DNA of 64,000 bases from Thalassotalea sp. 42_200_T64. Lineage in GTDB: Bacteria; Pseudomonadota; Gammaproteobacteria; Enterobacterales; Alteromonadaceae. The position numbers were made by a program, and so were the translations under genes. Below are positions 7,712-16,317 of the stretch, one piece after another. The stretch spans positions 1-64,000 of the forward strand of contig MABC01000045.1 in the NCBI GenBank assembly GCA_002162925.1. The letters run 5' to 3'. The notes under the pieces are model-generated. The model was not told the origin of the DNA, ran no database searches, and saw nothing but the letters and a program-made list of their open reading frames with translations. The number at the start of each line of letters is the position of its first letter. Within the stretch, counting starts at the first letter, position 1.

Positions 7712-8788
7712 ATGAGTGGTTCTGATAAAGAAGTTAGTGAATTGTTGTTTGAGTCTGATGCAATAAATACAGATAAGACAGCGGTGCAAAAAATACTCTT
7801 AGTTTTAATGTCTATTTTGCCTTGGTGCATCGTATGCGGATTATTAGCAGCTGGGATTTTTATAAAACCAACTGCTCATGTGGAAGTTGTTATTCCACCT
7901 GCGATTGAAGAGAGAGACATGATTTATGGTATTTCCAGTTTAAATGCTGAACATTTGTGGCTAGCAGGTAATTACGGAAAAATATTGTTTTCTGATGATA
8001 ATGGTAATAATTGGATTCGACAGGTCACATCAACCAGAAATCACTTACAAGATATTTCTGCCTGGGATGAAAATCATATTATAGCGGTTGGTAATAAAGG
8101 AGTTGCTTTGGTTTCTGATGATGGTGGTGATAATTGGAAAGAGGTTGCTACACCTAAATCGGATATAACGAATAAATTAATAAGGGTACATACCTATCAG
8201 GGAGGAGAAGCTTGGGCAGTCGGAGAAATGGGAATGATAATTTTCTCAGCAGATTACGGGAATACTTGGCAGCGTATGCGTGAGGAAGAAGATGTCATTA
8301 TGAATGACATTATTAAAATTGACGATGAAAATATTATTGTTGTGGGCGAATACGGTCGAATATTTCGAAGCATTGATCGAGGACAGACCTGGAATGATTT
8401 TTACACAGACAGCCCTAGTAGTTTGACGGCTATTGATTTTAATTCTTCAACTAACGGCGTGGCGGTAGGTTTGGATGGCGTTATTCTTGTAACCAATGAT
8501 ACAGGCGAAACGTGGGCATTGATTAACAAGAAATTAACTGGCAATACTGAACATTTGATGGATGTGCAGTGGTCAGAACAATTAAATGAATGGGTCGCTA
8601 TTGGAAATAAAGGTAAATGGATCAAATTCTCTGTCAGTTTATCTGAATATAAAGCGGATAGTTTTTCAAGAACGGATTTATCTTCTCATACTGAACTTGC
8701 GCTTGTCGGTGATGGTTTGATAGCAGTAGGTTCTAATGTAGGGTTTTATGATTTTCAGACGAAAGCGTGGCAATCACTTGCTGATTAA
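7712..8788 (+). CDS. Ycf48/HCF136-like beta-propeller, membrane anchored
   Basis: The ATG at 7712, directly after a GGTGG tract, is preferred to upstream TTG/GTG codons; the product is 358 aa. One membrane helix lies near residues 24-49, then about six repeats of the pattern aVGxxGxilxSxDgGxtW (for example IIAVGNKGVALVSDDGGDNW and AWAVGEMGMIIFSADYGNTW) form a propeller in the periplasm. Ycf48 propellers assist assembly of membrane complexes. In this gene neighbourhood the protein accompanies DUF1302/DUF1329/MmpL clusters and probably docks to the RND transporter encoded next. The exact function is unknown. Confidence 0.85.
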   Translation: MSGSDKEVSELLFESDAINTDKTAVQKILLVLMSILPWCIVCGLLAAGIFIKPTAHVEVVIPPAIEERDMIYGISSLNAEHLWLAGNYGKILFSDDNGNNWIRQVTSTRNHLQDISAWDENHIIAVGNKGVALVSDDGGDNWKEVATPKSDITNKLIRVHTYQGGEAWAVGEMGMIIFSADYGNTWQRMREEEDVIMNDIIKIDDENIIVVGEYGRIFRSIDRGQTWNDFYTDSPSSLTAIDFNSSTNGVAVGLDGVILVTNDTGETWALINKKLTGNTEHLMDVQWSEQLNEWVAIGNKGKWIKFSVSLSEYKADSFSRTDLSSHTELALVGDGLIAVGSNVGFYDFQTKAWQSLAD

Positions 8789-8872
8789 TTAATTAATACT
8801 GTTAGATTGAGACAAGTTAAAGAATATATAACAAATAGTTGATTAAAAATCAAAATGTAGTTGGAGAAGAAA

Positions 8873-11263
8873 ATGTTAGAAAAATTTTCATGTTTTTGTA
8901 TAAAGTTCAGAAAAACTGTAATGGCAATAGTAATATTGATTACTATTGTGTTGGCTTTTTTTGCACAGAAAATTGAAGTTAAGACAGTATTTGAGGATTT
9001 ACAGCCAGGATCTCATCCTTATATTAAGGTACATGAGGATTTTAAGCAGAGCTTTGGTGGAACCAATATCATCACTTTTATGATTGAATCAAAAGAGGGT
9101 GATATTTTTCAGATGCCTATTCTGGAAAAAATTCAAAAAATTACTCAGGGTTTATTCAAGATTGATGCTATTAATGAATTTCAGATTTATTCATTGGCGG
9201 GTAAAAAACTTAAGGAAGTACGAGCCTCCACCGAAGGCATCGAAAGTCGTCCCTTTATGTGGCCAAACTTACCTAAATCGGAACTTGAAATTGAAGAATT
9301 GAAACAATCAGTGCTGCGCAATCCTTTGATATATGGTCCCTATGTATCAAAGGATTTAAAATCGACACTAATAACGGTCGATTTCTTTGATGATCTACTG
9401 GATTATAACCTTGCTTATGAGCAGGCTTATGCGTTGATTGAACAAGTAACAGATGATTCCGTCAACATACGCCTTTCTGGTAACCCTATCCTTTACGGTT
9501 GGGTTAATTATTTTCTTCCTGAAACGGTTAACCTAGTTTTAATAGCTCTGACAATCTTTTTAGTTTTGTTGTTTGTTATTAATCGAACCTGGAGGGGTAC
9601 AATCCTTCCAATGTTATCAGGAGCGATAAGTGGTATATGGGCACTAGGCGTAGCACAAATTTTTGGCATTAACTTTGATCCTTTAGTGGTTGTAATTGCC
9701 ATGTTAATTACTGCTAGGGCAGTTTCACATTCGGTACAAATGGTTACTCGGTTCCATGAAGAAATTGATAATGTCGCGGAGGGAGAAGAGCTTTGCTCTA
9801 TAGTTGCGGCACAAAAGACACTTAAAGATTTACTTAGGCCTGGTCTTTTGGGAATAGCTACGGATGCGGGTTGCGTGGCTGTAGTAGCGATAAGTCCAAT
9901 ACCTCTCTTACAGAAATTAGTGATACTGGCGGTTGTTTGGATTGCTACTGTAGCCGTTAGCTCGATTGTCGTAACTCCCGTGTTGTTATCGTGGGTTAAA
10001 AAACCGCGTGCCTATGCTCATGGCTTCAATTTGGATAAGTTATTAATCCGCCCTTTTTTAAACTTTTGTGTGCATGTTGTAGCAACTCGACTTAGGTATG
10101 CTGTAGCCGCTATTTCTTTAGTGTTATTCGTTATTTGTAGTATTTACTCTTTGCAATTAAAAGTAGGAGATTCCAATCCAGGGTCACCGATTTTATGGCC
10201 TGACTCACGTTATAATCTCGACTCAAAAGCTATAAACAATAATTTTCAAGGTGCCGATCGTATGTTTGTTGTAGTAGGAGGTGATCATAAAAATCAGGCT
10301 AAAGATGTTGAAGTGTTAGATACCATGTTGCGTTTTCAACGTTATATGGAAGCCCAAAAAGAAATTGGTGGTACTTTATCTATTGCCGATATTTTACCTG
10401 CCGTAAATCAGACGCTGCGTGAAGGTAATCCACGCTATTCTGAATTAGGTGAAAATAGTATGATGAACGGTGAGTTAATGTATATGTTCGAAAGTGCAGC
10501 CGAACCGGGTGATTTGGATCGTTTTGTTGATGTTGAGCGTAGCAACGCTGCTATCACGATGTTTTTTACTGACCGTCAAGGTAATACTATTCGTACTGCC
10601 ATTGCTCGGGTTAATCAGTTTATCGAAGATAATCCAGAAGTGAAGCAGGCCAAGATTCATCTTGCTGGAGGGGTTATCGGTGTTATAGCAGCGGTTAATG
10701 AAGTTATTTTATCGGGGCAAATTCAATCAATTGCTTTGGCATTATTTATTTTGGTGATGATGTGTATTTTGGTTTATAAATCCAGTATCGCAGGTATGTT
10801 TTTTATGGTGCCTGTTGTGTTAGCTAACTTAGTGACTTTTGCTTTTATGGCCTGGCAGGATATTGGCATGAATATCAATACGGTACCTGTTGCAGCTTTA
10901 GGTATTGGCTTGGGAGTTGATTATACTTTGTATATATGCGATCGAATTATAAGTGAATTTGAGCTTGGAAAAGATCCTTTGGAAGCTATATCTATATCTC
11001 TACACTGTGCAGGACGTGGCGTATTAGTTACAGCTCTTGTATTGATTGCCAGCGTATGTGTCTGGTTGTTTTCGTCACTACGTTTTCAAGCAGAAATGGG
11101 AATGCTAATTAGCTTGTGGCTAACAGTCTCTGCTTTGAGTGCTTTGTTCTTAATGCCTTCTCTAGCCTATATTTTTAAACCAAAATTTATTTTCGGCGTC
11201 ACGGATAAACGGATAGAAAATATAAAAAATGCAGAATTACTAGCGATAACAGCATCGAAGTAG
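8873..11263 (+). CDS. MmpL/RND-family transporter
   Basis: The ATG at 8873 follows GGAG by six bases, giving 796 aa. The layout is the RND one: a first helix (about 14-32), a periplasmic loop to about 215, a five-helix cluster (about 215-380), another helix (about 400-425), a second large loop and a final five-helix cluster (about 612-775). The conserved AALGIGLGVDYTLYICDRI motif, with the membrane-embedded acidic residue, is present near residue 680. Two-loop proteins of this size move lipids and other hydrophobic compounds. It ends the envelope operon, and a strong terminator follows. I infer a partner for the DUF1302/DUF1329 pair; import versus export cannot be told from sequence. Confidence 0.9.
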   Translation: MLEKFSCFCIKFRKTVMAIVILITIVLAFFAQKIEVKTVFEDLQPGSHPYIKVHEDFKQSFGGTNIITFMIESKEGDIFQMPILEKIQKITQGLFKIDAINEFQIYSLAGKKLKEVRASTEGIESRPFMWPNLPKSELEIEELKQSVLRNPLIYGPYVSKDLKSTLITVDFFDDLLDYNLAYEQAYALIEQVTDDSVNIRLSGNPILYGWVNYFLPETVNLVLIALTIFLVLLFVINRTWRGTILPMLSGAISGIWALGVAQIFGINFDPLVVVIAMLITARAVSHSVQMVTRFHEEIDNVAEGEELCSIVAAQKTLKDLLRPGLLGIATDAGCVAVVAISPIPLLQKLVILAVVWIATVAVSSIVVTPVLLSWVKKPRAYAHGFNLDKLLIRPFLNFCVHVVATRLRYAVAAISLVLFVICSIYSLQLKVGDSNPGSPILWPDSRYNLDSKAINNNFQGADRMFVVVGGDHKNQAKDVEVLDTMLRFQRYMEAQKEIGGTLSIADILPAVNQTLREGNPRYSELGENSMMNGELMYMFESAAEPGDLDRFVDVERSNAAITMFFTDRQGNTIRTAIARVNQFIEDNPEVKQAKIHLAGGVIGVIAAVNEVILSGQIQSIALALFILVMMCILVYKSSIAGMFFMVPVVLANLVTFAFMAWQDIGMNINTVPVAALGIGLGVDYTLYICDRIISEFELGKDPLEAISISLHCAGRGVLVTALVLIASVCVWLFSSLRFQAEMGMLISLWLTVSALSALFLMPSLAYIFKPKFIFGVTDKRIENIKNAELLAITASK

Positions 11264-11277
11264 ACTAATTACAGGGT

Positions 11278-11312
11278 AAAACAGTAACTTTACATAATAG
11301 AGTTACTGTTTT
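11278..11312 (+). terminator. terminator after the envelope operon
   Basis: AAAACAGTAACT (11278-11289) pairs perfectly with AGTTACTGTTTT (11301-11312) across an 11-base loop. The stem ends in a T-run. It lies 14 bases after the RND gene. Confidence 0.8.
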
Positions 11313-11340
11313 ATGACCCTTGGCGATCACAGTAGTATAA

Positions 11341-11544
11341 CCAATACGTGTCTATCAGATCCAACAATTTGCAGATAGAAATAATATCTCTGTTGAACAA
11401 ATACGACACAATATTGTTATTCATAAGCAGGTTGTTCCAAAAATAATGGTTCCACATCAAATTGATCAATTTATTTTATGCAGTGATGCAGTACTACCGA
11501 TAGATGGTGTTTGGATAGAACAAAAATTACAACTTTTTATCTAA
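11341..11544 (+). pseudogene. bdhA: C-terminal remnant of 3-hydroxybutyrate dehydrogenase
   Basis: A frame with no start codon follows an in-frame TAA at 11338 and ends at TAA 11542-11544. It reads like the last quarter of a BdhA-type short-chain dehydrogenase: QIQQFADRNNISVEQI, then the VVPKIMVPHQIDQFILCSDA segment, then LPIDGVW. Intact enzymes have roughly seven more residues (SITGA-like) between CSDA and LPIDGGW, so there is an internal deletion as well as loss of the whole N-terminal Rossmann part. It directly precedes the CoA-transferase genes, a normal ketone-body gene order, and is dead. The assignment rests on remembered family sequence; an alignment would settle it. Confidence 0.7.
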
Positions 11545-11566
11545 TAATTATATTTAAGGAGACAAA

Positions 11567-12286
11567 ATGGCGGGATTTGACAAAATAGTATCAAGTTATG
11601 AAGAAGCTATGGCGGGTATTGAAGACGGTATGACGGTTGTGTCGGGCGGCTTTGGTAGTTGTGGCATACCAGAAAATTTAATTAAAGAAATATACAGAAA
11701 AGAAACTAAAGAGCTAACCGTAGTCTCTAATAATTGTGGTATAGAAGGTTACGGTTTAGGTTTGCTATTACCTAAACGACAAATAAAAAAAATGATTGCT
11801 TCTTATGTCGGAGAGAATGGTGAATTTGAGCGTCAAATGATGACGGGTGAATTAGAAGTTGAGTTAACACCGCAAGGCACATTAGCGGAAAAAATACGCG
11901 CTGGAGGAGCTGGTATTCCTGCCTTTTTTACCGCGACTGGTTACGGTACACTGGTAGCTGAGGGTAAAGAAAATCGACGATTTAATGGTCGTGAATATAT
12001 TTTAGAAGAATCAATCACTGGCGATTTCGCCATAATTAAAGCATGGAAAGCCGATCGCTATGGTAATTTGGTGTTTAGAAAAACTGCTCGTAACTTTAAT
12101 CCGTTGGCGGCAACCGCAGGTAAAATCACAGTGGTTGAAGTAGAAGAAATTGTTGAAGTCGGTGAGCTCGATCCTGATCAAATTCATACCCCTGGTATTT
12201 ATGTAAATCGTTTAATTCAAGGGACTTTTGAAAAGCGCATAGAGCAACGTACTATTCAACCTTCATCAGCTACAACAGGAGAATGA
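11567..12286 (+). CDS. scoA: 3-oxoacid CoA-transferase, subunit A
   Basis: The 239-aa product has the family-I CoA-transferase alpha signature [13 protein letters not shown] near residue 25 and the GAGIPAFFT segment near residue 115. This subunit binds CoA and pairs with subunit B to move CoA from succinyl-CoA (or another donor) to acetoacetate or another 3-oxoacid. The start is set by AAGGAG eight bases upstream. Its stop is nine bases from the probable start of the partner gene. Flanking bdhA and atoE fragments show it descends from a ketone-body cluster. Its survival between dead neighbours suggests continuing use for the 3-oxoacid made by the carboxylase operon. Confidence 0.92.
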   Translation: MAGFDKIVSSYEEAMAGIEDGMTVVSGGFGSCGIPENLIKEIYRKETKELTVVSNNCGIEGYGLGLLLPKRQIKKMIASYVGENGEFERQMMTGELEVELTPQGTLAEKIRAGGAGIPAFFTATGYGTLVAEGKENRRFNGREYILEESITGDFAIIKAWKADRYGNLVFRKTARNFNPLAATAGKITVVEVEEIVEVGELDPDQIHTPGIYVNRLIQGTFEKRIEQRTIQPSSATTGE

Positions 12287-12288
12287 CC

Positions 12289-12945
12289 ATGGCTTTATCT
12301 AGAGAACAAATAGCTCAACGTGTATCGCAAGAATTACAAGATGGTTATTACGTAAATTTAGGTATTGGTATTCCTACCTTAGTCGCTAACTATATTCCTG
12401 AAAATATGGAAGTTATGCTACAATCTGAAAATGGTTTATTAGGTATGGGACAATATCCTACTGAAGAAACTATTGATGCTGATTTAATTAATGCGGGTAA
12501 ACAAACCGTCACCATAGTCAAAGGCGCGTCATTTTTTGATAGTGCAGAATCCTTTGCCATGATTCGTGGTGGTCATGTAGATTTAACGGTATTAGGCGCA
12601 TTTGAAGTAGATACTAACGGAAATATAGCATCTTATATGATTCCTGGTAAACTTATCAAAGGAATGGGCGGTGCAATGGATTTAGTCGCGGGTGCCGATA
12701 ATATTATAGTTACCATGACCCATGCATCAAAACATGGTGAATCAAAATTATTAACTAACTGTACACTGCCATTAACAGGTAAAGGCAGTATTAAAAAAGT
12801 ATTAACCGATTTAGCCTTTATTGAAATTAAAGAAGGAAAATTTCATTTGCTTGAGCGTGCTCCAGGCGTTAGCGTAGAAGAAATTATAAAACTCACCGAT
12901 GGTGAATTAGTGTTTAAAGGTGATGTACCTGAAATGCAATTTTAA
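12289..12945 (+). CDS. scoB: 3-oxoacid CoA-transferase, subunit B
   Basis: The ATG at 12289 has AGGAG (12277-12281) at good spacing; an ATG at 12283 overlapping the previous stop is too close to that site. The 218-aa protein carries the catalytic glutamate in the SENGLLGMG motif (Glu47) and the GGAMDLV segment near residue 125, as in SCOT/AtoA beta subunits. Together with subunit A it makes a soluble, complete enzyme. The likely substrate is acetoacetate or a related 3-oxoacid. Confidence 0.92.
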   Translation: MALSREQIAQRVSQELQDGYYVNLGIGIPTLVANYIPENMEVMLQSENGLLGMGQYPTEETIDADLINAGKQTVTIVKGASFFDSAESFAMIRGGHVDLTVLGAFEVDTNGNIASYMIPGKLIKGMGGAMDLVAGADNIIVTMTHASKHGESKLLTNCTLPLTGKGSIKKVLTDLAFIEIKEGKFHLLERAPGVSVEEIIKLTDGELVFKGDVPEMQF

Positions 12946-13030
12946 TTTGCTGATCGAGTACTAAATCATATTGTTATACATGTCAGGACACTCGTTATAA
13001 ATCAGCTTCACTTCTTCCTATGAGGCTTTT

Positions 13031-13560
13031 TTAATAGCCGACCCTAATATAAAAACTTAAACTTAAACTTAAACTTAACCGCAATAATACTGCGATACAG
13101 TAACCTATAATATCACGGATGCCTAAACCAGTAACTTCAAGTAATGGAAACGACCAAAAAGGTTGTGCAGCGGGAATGATATTTTATTGCAACTGTTCAA
13201 GAGGAGTTTCCTCAAAGGGCTGCTCCTCACGTTTATTAGGGATCATCAAACTACTATTAATAATCGGAAAATTTAATAACATTACCGAGCATATCGTAAG
13301 AATAGGAAAACTGAACATCGTTTGTGATACAGGAATAAGCAGATACCACTAACAATAGAAAATATCTCCTCTTACTTGTTTAGCTAACTTTTTAGCTAAT
13401 AAAGCGCTGGCAATCAAACCAAAGTCCCAGGTTAACCAACAAGCAATTAACGAGATACAGTGTCATTAATGTCATTAACATAATTGCTTGGGATGGTGTT
13501 TTAGTAAGGGAGGCTTTTTTACCAAGCTAAATTTTCACTGGCTTAGGCTGAGCATTTTGG
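13031..13560 (-). pseudogene. atoE: decayed AtoE-type short-chain fatty acid transporter
   Basis: The minus strand holds three AtoE-like blocks in the right order: LTKTPSQAIML, then (after a frameshift) CWLTWDFGLIASALLAKKLA, then IPVSQTMFS...MIPNKREEQP, and finally AAQPFWSFPLLEVTGLGIRD plus IIGYC. Compared with E. coli AtoE the first about 100 residues and two long internal pieces are missing. Stop codons interrupt the frame (after RGDIFYC, and after LEQLQ). AtoE imports acetoacetate and short-chain acids, and its usual neighbours are CoA-transferase genes like those just upstream. Clearly non-functional. Confidence 0.8.
13053..13076. repeat. hexanucleotide tandem repeat (AAACTT)4
   Basis: Four exact AAACTT units lie in the last codons of the atoE remnant and give an SLSLSLS tract when translated on the minus strand. 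This looks like slippage expansion in unconstrained sequence. Confidence 0.9.
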
Positions 13561-13595
13561 CAAGGTGGTTATTGTTAACGATCTAAAGAACTCTA

Positions 13596-14309
13596 TTAAC
13601 CAGTCCTAACAATTTTTAATAAATGTGGTAAATTAGCGCCGAACTCTCCGTCTATCACACGGTCAACACCTATTCCTTGGGTTTGTTTCATAATAGTTGA
13701 CGTCATCTCTAGACCTTGATGGGGACAAACAATATCGGCACCTGCGGTATAACAATGCTCTTCAGCCTCAAGGCTAACAGCTGTCGCTATAACTGTCGCC
13801 CCCGCTTGTTTAGCCATCTGAATAGCGTAATAACCCACACGTCCAGCACCTCCGGTGATAAGTATTTTTTTCCCATCAACTGAGCCATCTGCAAATGTAC
13901 ATCTATGAGCGGTCATCGCTGGAATACCTATACAGGAACCCTCATCAAATCTAGCCGCATCAGGTAAGTGTGCTGCTAAATTTGAGGGCACAGAAAGATA
14001 TTCTGCTGCAGTACCAAATCGTCTTAGATATTGAGCTTGGTAAAGCCATACACGCTCTCCTATTCTAGATGCAGGCACGCCGTGACCTACAGCTTCAATA
14101 ACACCTGAAGCATCACTATGAGGTATTATGAATCCATCATCTAGTAAATCAGGAAATGCACCACTACGTTTTTTAACATCTGATGGATTTACTGCCGAAC
14201 ACTTTATTTTCACTAGAACTTCGCCATGATTTACCACAGGTTTTTCAATCTCGACAACCTCTAATACTTGAGCAGCTAGCCCTAAACTTTTGTATATTAC
14301 CGCTTTCAT
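13596..14309 (-). pseudogene. zinc-type quinone oxidoreductase, C-terminally truncated
   Basis: The 237 residues cover the GroES-like N-terminal domain (about 1-120) and most of the NADPH-binding Rossmann domain, with the motif ITGGAGRVGYYAIQMAKQAG near residue 150. The frame stops at HLLKIVRTG. Family members continue with a second glycine and about 90 more residues, so the end of the nucleotide-binding domain and the closing helices are missing. The 5' end of the atoE remnant begins just beyond, so one deletion probably removed the tail of this gene and the head of atoE. It is last in the carboxylase operon direction. Possibly inactive; a truncated stable product is not excluded. Confidence 0.75.
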
Positions 14310-14346
14310 GTGAATTACCTTATGACAGGTATGATCAAAAACAACA

Positions 14347-14778
14347 TTATTTACTATGATTTAAATGTTTTTTTAGCGACTGCAAACATGCGGTATAAAT
14401 CGGGGTACAAAACTCAGTAACTTCATTGTCATTTTCAGATGTAAAAACTGAATTCCATTCGACAAGTGTTCCGCTTCCATACTCTGACAGCTTTACAACG
14501 CCAACATACTTTTCAATAACAGAGTTTGAAACGGGCCCAGGCCCATCATCAATACTGTACGAAAATGTATAGTTATCACAATCAATTTTAATTAATGTTT
14601 CATGAAATGAATCATTTAGAATTCGTTTTGCACCGGGTTCATGGCCATTTTTACTCCCCACTTTGGCAACCGATGTTATTATCTTTGATGCCCACGACAT
14701 GTCGTGAAAATCTTTAATTGTTTCCCATACAGTATCAATTGATTGTTCAATTTTAATTTTGTTATTACAATTTCCCAT
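14347..14778 (-). CDS. SRPBCC (START/polyketide-cyclase-like) protein
   Basis: The 143-aa protein shows the START-like helix-grip pattern: an N-terminal strand with KIEQSIDTVWETIKDF, central strands with the typical G-x-G-xxR step (GHEPGAKRILND), YSIDDGPGPVSN in the middle and a long C-terminal helix (IYTACLQSLKKHL). These proteins bind hydrophobic ligands in an internal cavity or act as cyclases/hydrolases. Its place behind the thiolase and CoA-ligase genes suggests a soluble binder or helper for the ring or chain substrate, which is inference. A 213-base gap separates it from the thiolase gene. Confidence 0.8.
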   Translation of the reverse strand: MGNCNNKIKIEQSIDTVWETIKDFHDMSWASKIITSVAKVGSKNGHEPGAKRILNDSFHETLIKIDCDNYTFSYSIDDGPGPVSNSVIEKYVGVVKLSEYGSGTLVEWNSVFTSENDNEVTEFCTPIYTACLQSLKKHLNHSK

Positions 14779-14991
14779 AATATTTTTCTCTAAATTGGTG
14801 GTTATTGGTTACGTGAGTTACAACATCAAATGGTTTGCGAATAAAAGCCACTATACAAATAAAAATATACTGGTAGTTATGTAGTACATAATGACATGAA
14901 ATTTCAAAATAAATGAAAAGTTGAAAAACTAGAGATAGTTCATGAGGACAAATATGCATATTTATATCTTCCTATTGTTTAAAATTAACAC

Positions 14992-16257
14992 CTATTGAAT
15001 ACGACGAAGAACAGAAACACAGTTGGTGACACCAGAACCACCTATATTGACTGACATAGCTAATTCAGGAGAGCCTTTAGCAGCAACACCAATCGGCGAT
15101 CCAGTTAGCTGTTTATACAACAACGCATGCATAGAAGCGCCCGTAGCACCAACAGGATGACCTTTTGATTTAAGACCACCAGAAAGGTTTATGGGACAAT
15201 CACTATCAGAATTATATTTACCAGCAATAAAGTCATATCCTGCCTGCCCCGGCCCTGATAGACCCATCGCCTCGACACACAATATTTGATTGATTGTGAA
15301 ACAATCATGTACCTCCGCTAAGTCCAAATCGTTTATTTGTATTCCTGCTTCAGAGCAAGCTTGCTGTACCGCAAACTTTGCACCACGTAATTCATGTAGT
15401 GTGCCTAGACGCTCTTTTAACATCATACGTTCAGTTACATGCCCAATACCCGAAAGCTCAACAACATGTTCAAATTTGGCTATCGCGTTATGTGATGAAG
15501 TTAATACTACAGCAGCTGCACCATCAGTCACTAATGAACAATCGTGTAGCCTGAGCGGTGCTGCAACCATAGGATTTGATCCTTTGCCGCTATCAGGTAA
15601 ATTCAAAATAGCTTCAGCTGTTACCAATTGTAGTTTATCCGGTAAGCTACCAGGTCCAAAGTGCGCTAAAGGGTTTTGAATACCATTACTATAATTCGAT
15701 GCTGAAATATGTGCCAACATCTGGCGAAATGTTTCATTGCTTAGCTTATGTTGTTCTTTATATGCATTTCCCAACTCTGCAAATAATCCAGGAAATGTCA
15801 TACCTCTTGCCCCTTCTTCGGGCCAATATGAACAGCAAGCCAATGCATGAGTCATACTGCTAGTGTCGAGTAAATTCATTTTTTCAACACCAATAGCTAA
15901 AACATTTTTAAAACGTCCTGAGGCAACCGCATAAGAGGCATTATAAATAGCTAAAGAGGATGTAGCGCAGGCACCCTCTACACGGGTTGTAGGTTTAAAT
16001 AATAAACCTTTAGGATCTATTTCTAGAGCCAATGGAGCCACATGCTCTTGGTTGACAAACAACGATGGTGAACAAGAACCAACCCAGATAGCATCAATAT
16101 CTGCAGGTTCAAGCCCCGCATCGGCAATAGCTCCGGCACCAGCTTCGTTCAGCAGCGCGTAGAATGATTTTAGATCTTCTACTTCCCCTGTTTCACGGTT
16201 ACGCTTAACAAAAGAACCAAATTTTGTGTTGTAAGCTCCGACTATACTAACGTTCAT
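14992..16257 (-). CDS. thiolase (SCP2-like acetyl-CoA C-acyltransferase)
   Basis: The 421-aa enzyme carries Cys97 in VEGACATSS, the HDCFTINQ segment, His367 in KSKGHPVGATG and Cys413 in NIGGSGVTNC. This is the complete thiolase catalytic set with the His/Asn arrangement of SCP2-type thiolases. Thiolysis of a 3-oxoacyl-CoA yields acetyl-CoA plus a shortened acyl-CoA. In this operon it should cleave the CoA ester formed from the carboxylated ketone. The gene is 60 bases behind the acyl-CoA ligase gene, in the same direction. Substrate size cannot be read from sequence. Confidence 0.9.
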   Translation of the reverse strand: MNVSIVGAYNTKFGSFVKRNRETGEVEDLKSFYALLNEAGAGAIADAGLEPADIDAIWVGSCSPSLFVNQEHVAPLALEIDPKGLLFKPTTRVEGACATSSLAIYNASYAVASGRFKNVLAIGVEKMNLLDTSSMTHALACCSYWPEEGARGMTFPGLFAELGNAYKEQHKLSNETFRQMLAHISASNYSNGIQNPLAHFGPGSLPDKLQLVTAEAILNLPDSGKGSNPMVAAPLRLHDCSLVTDGAAAVVLTSSHNAIAKFEHVVELSGIGHVTERMMLKERLGTLHELRGAKFAVQQACSEAGIQINDLDLAEVHDCFTINQILCVEAMGLSGPGQAGYDFIAGKYNSDSDCPINLSGGLKSKGHPVGATGASMHALLYKQLTGSPIGVAAKGSPELAMSVNIGGSGVTNCVSVLRRIQ

Positions 16258-16317
16258 TAAATTATCCTTTTACTTTACTTGTAGATAAAAATGTTATTTG
16301 CTAAATAAAAATAGCAT

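Noticed and set aside
13119-13352. 77-codon plus-strand frame
   Set aside because: It lies antisense to the decayed atoE reading frame, whose AtoE-like blocks on the minus strand explain the sequence better.
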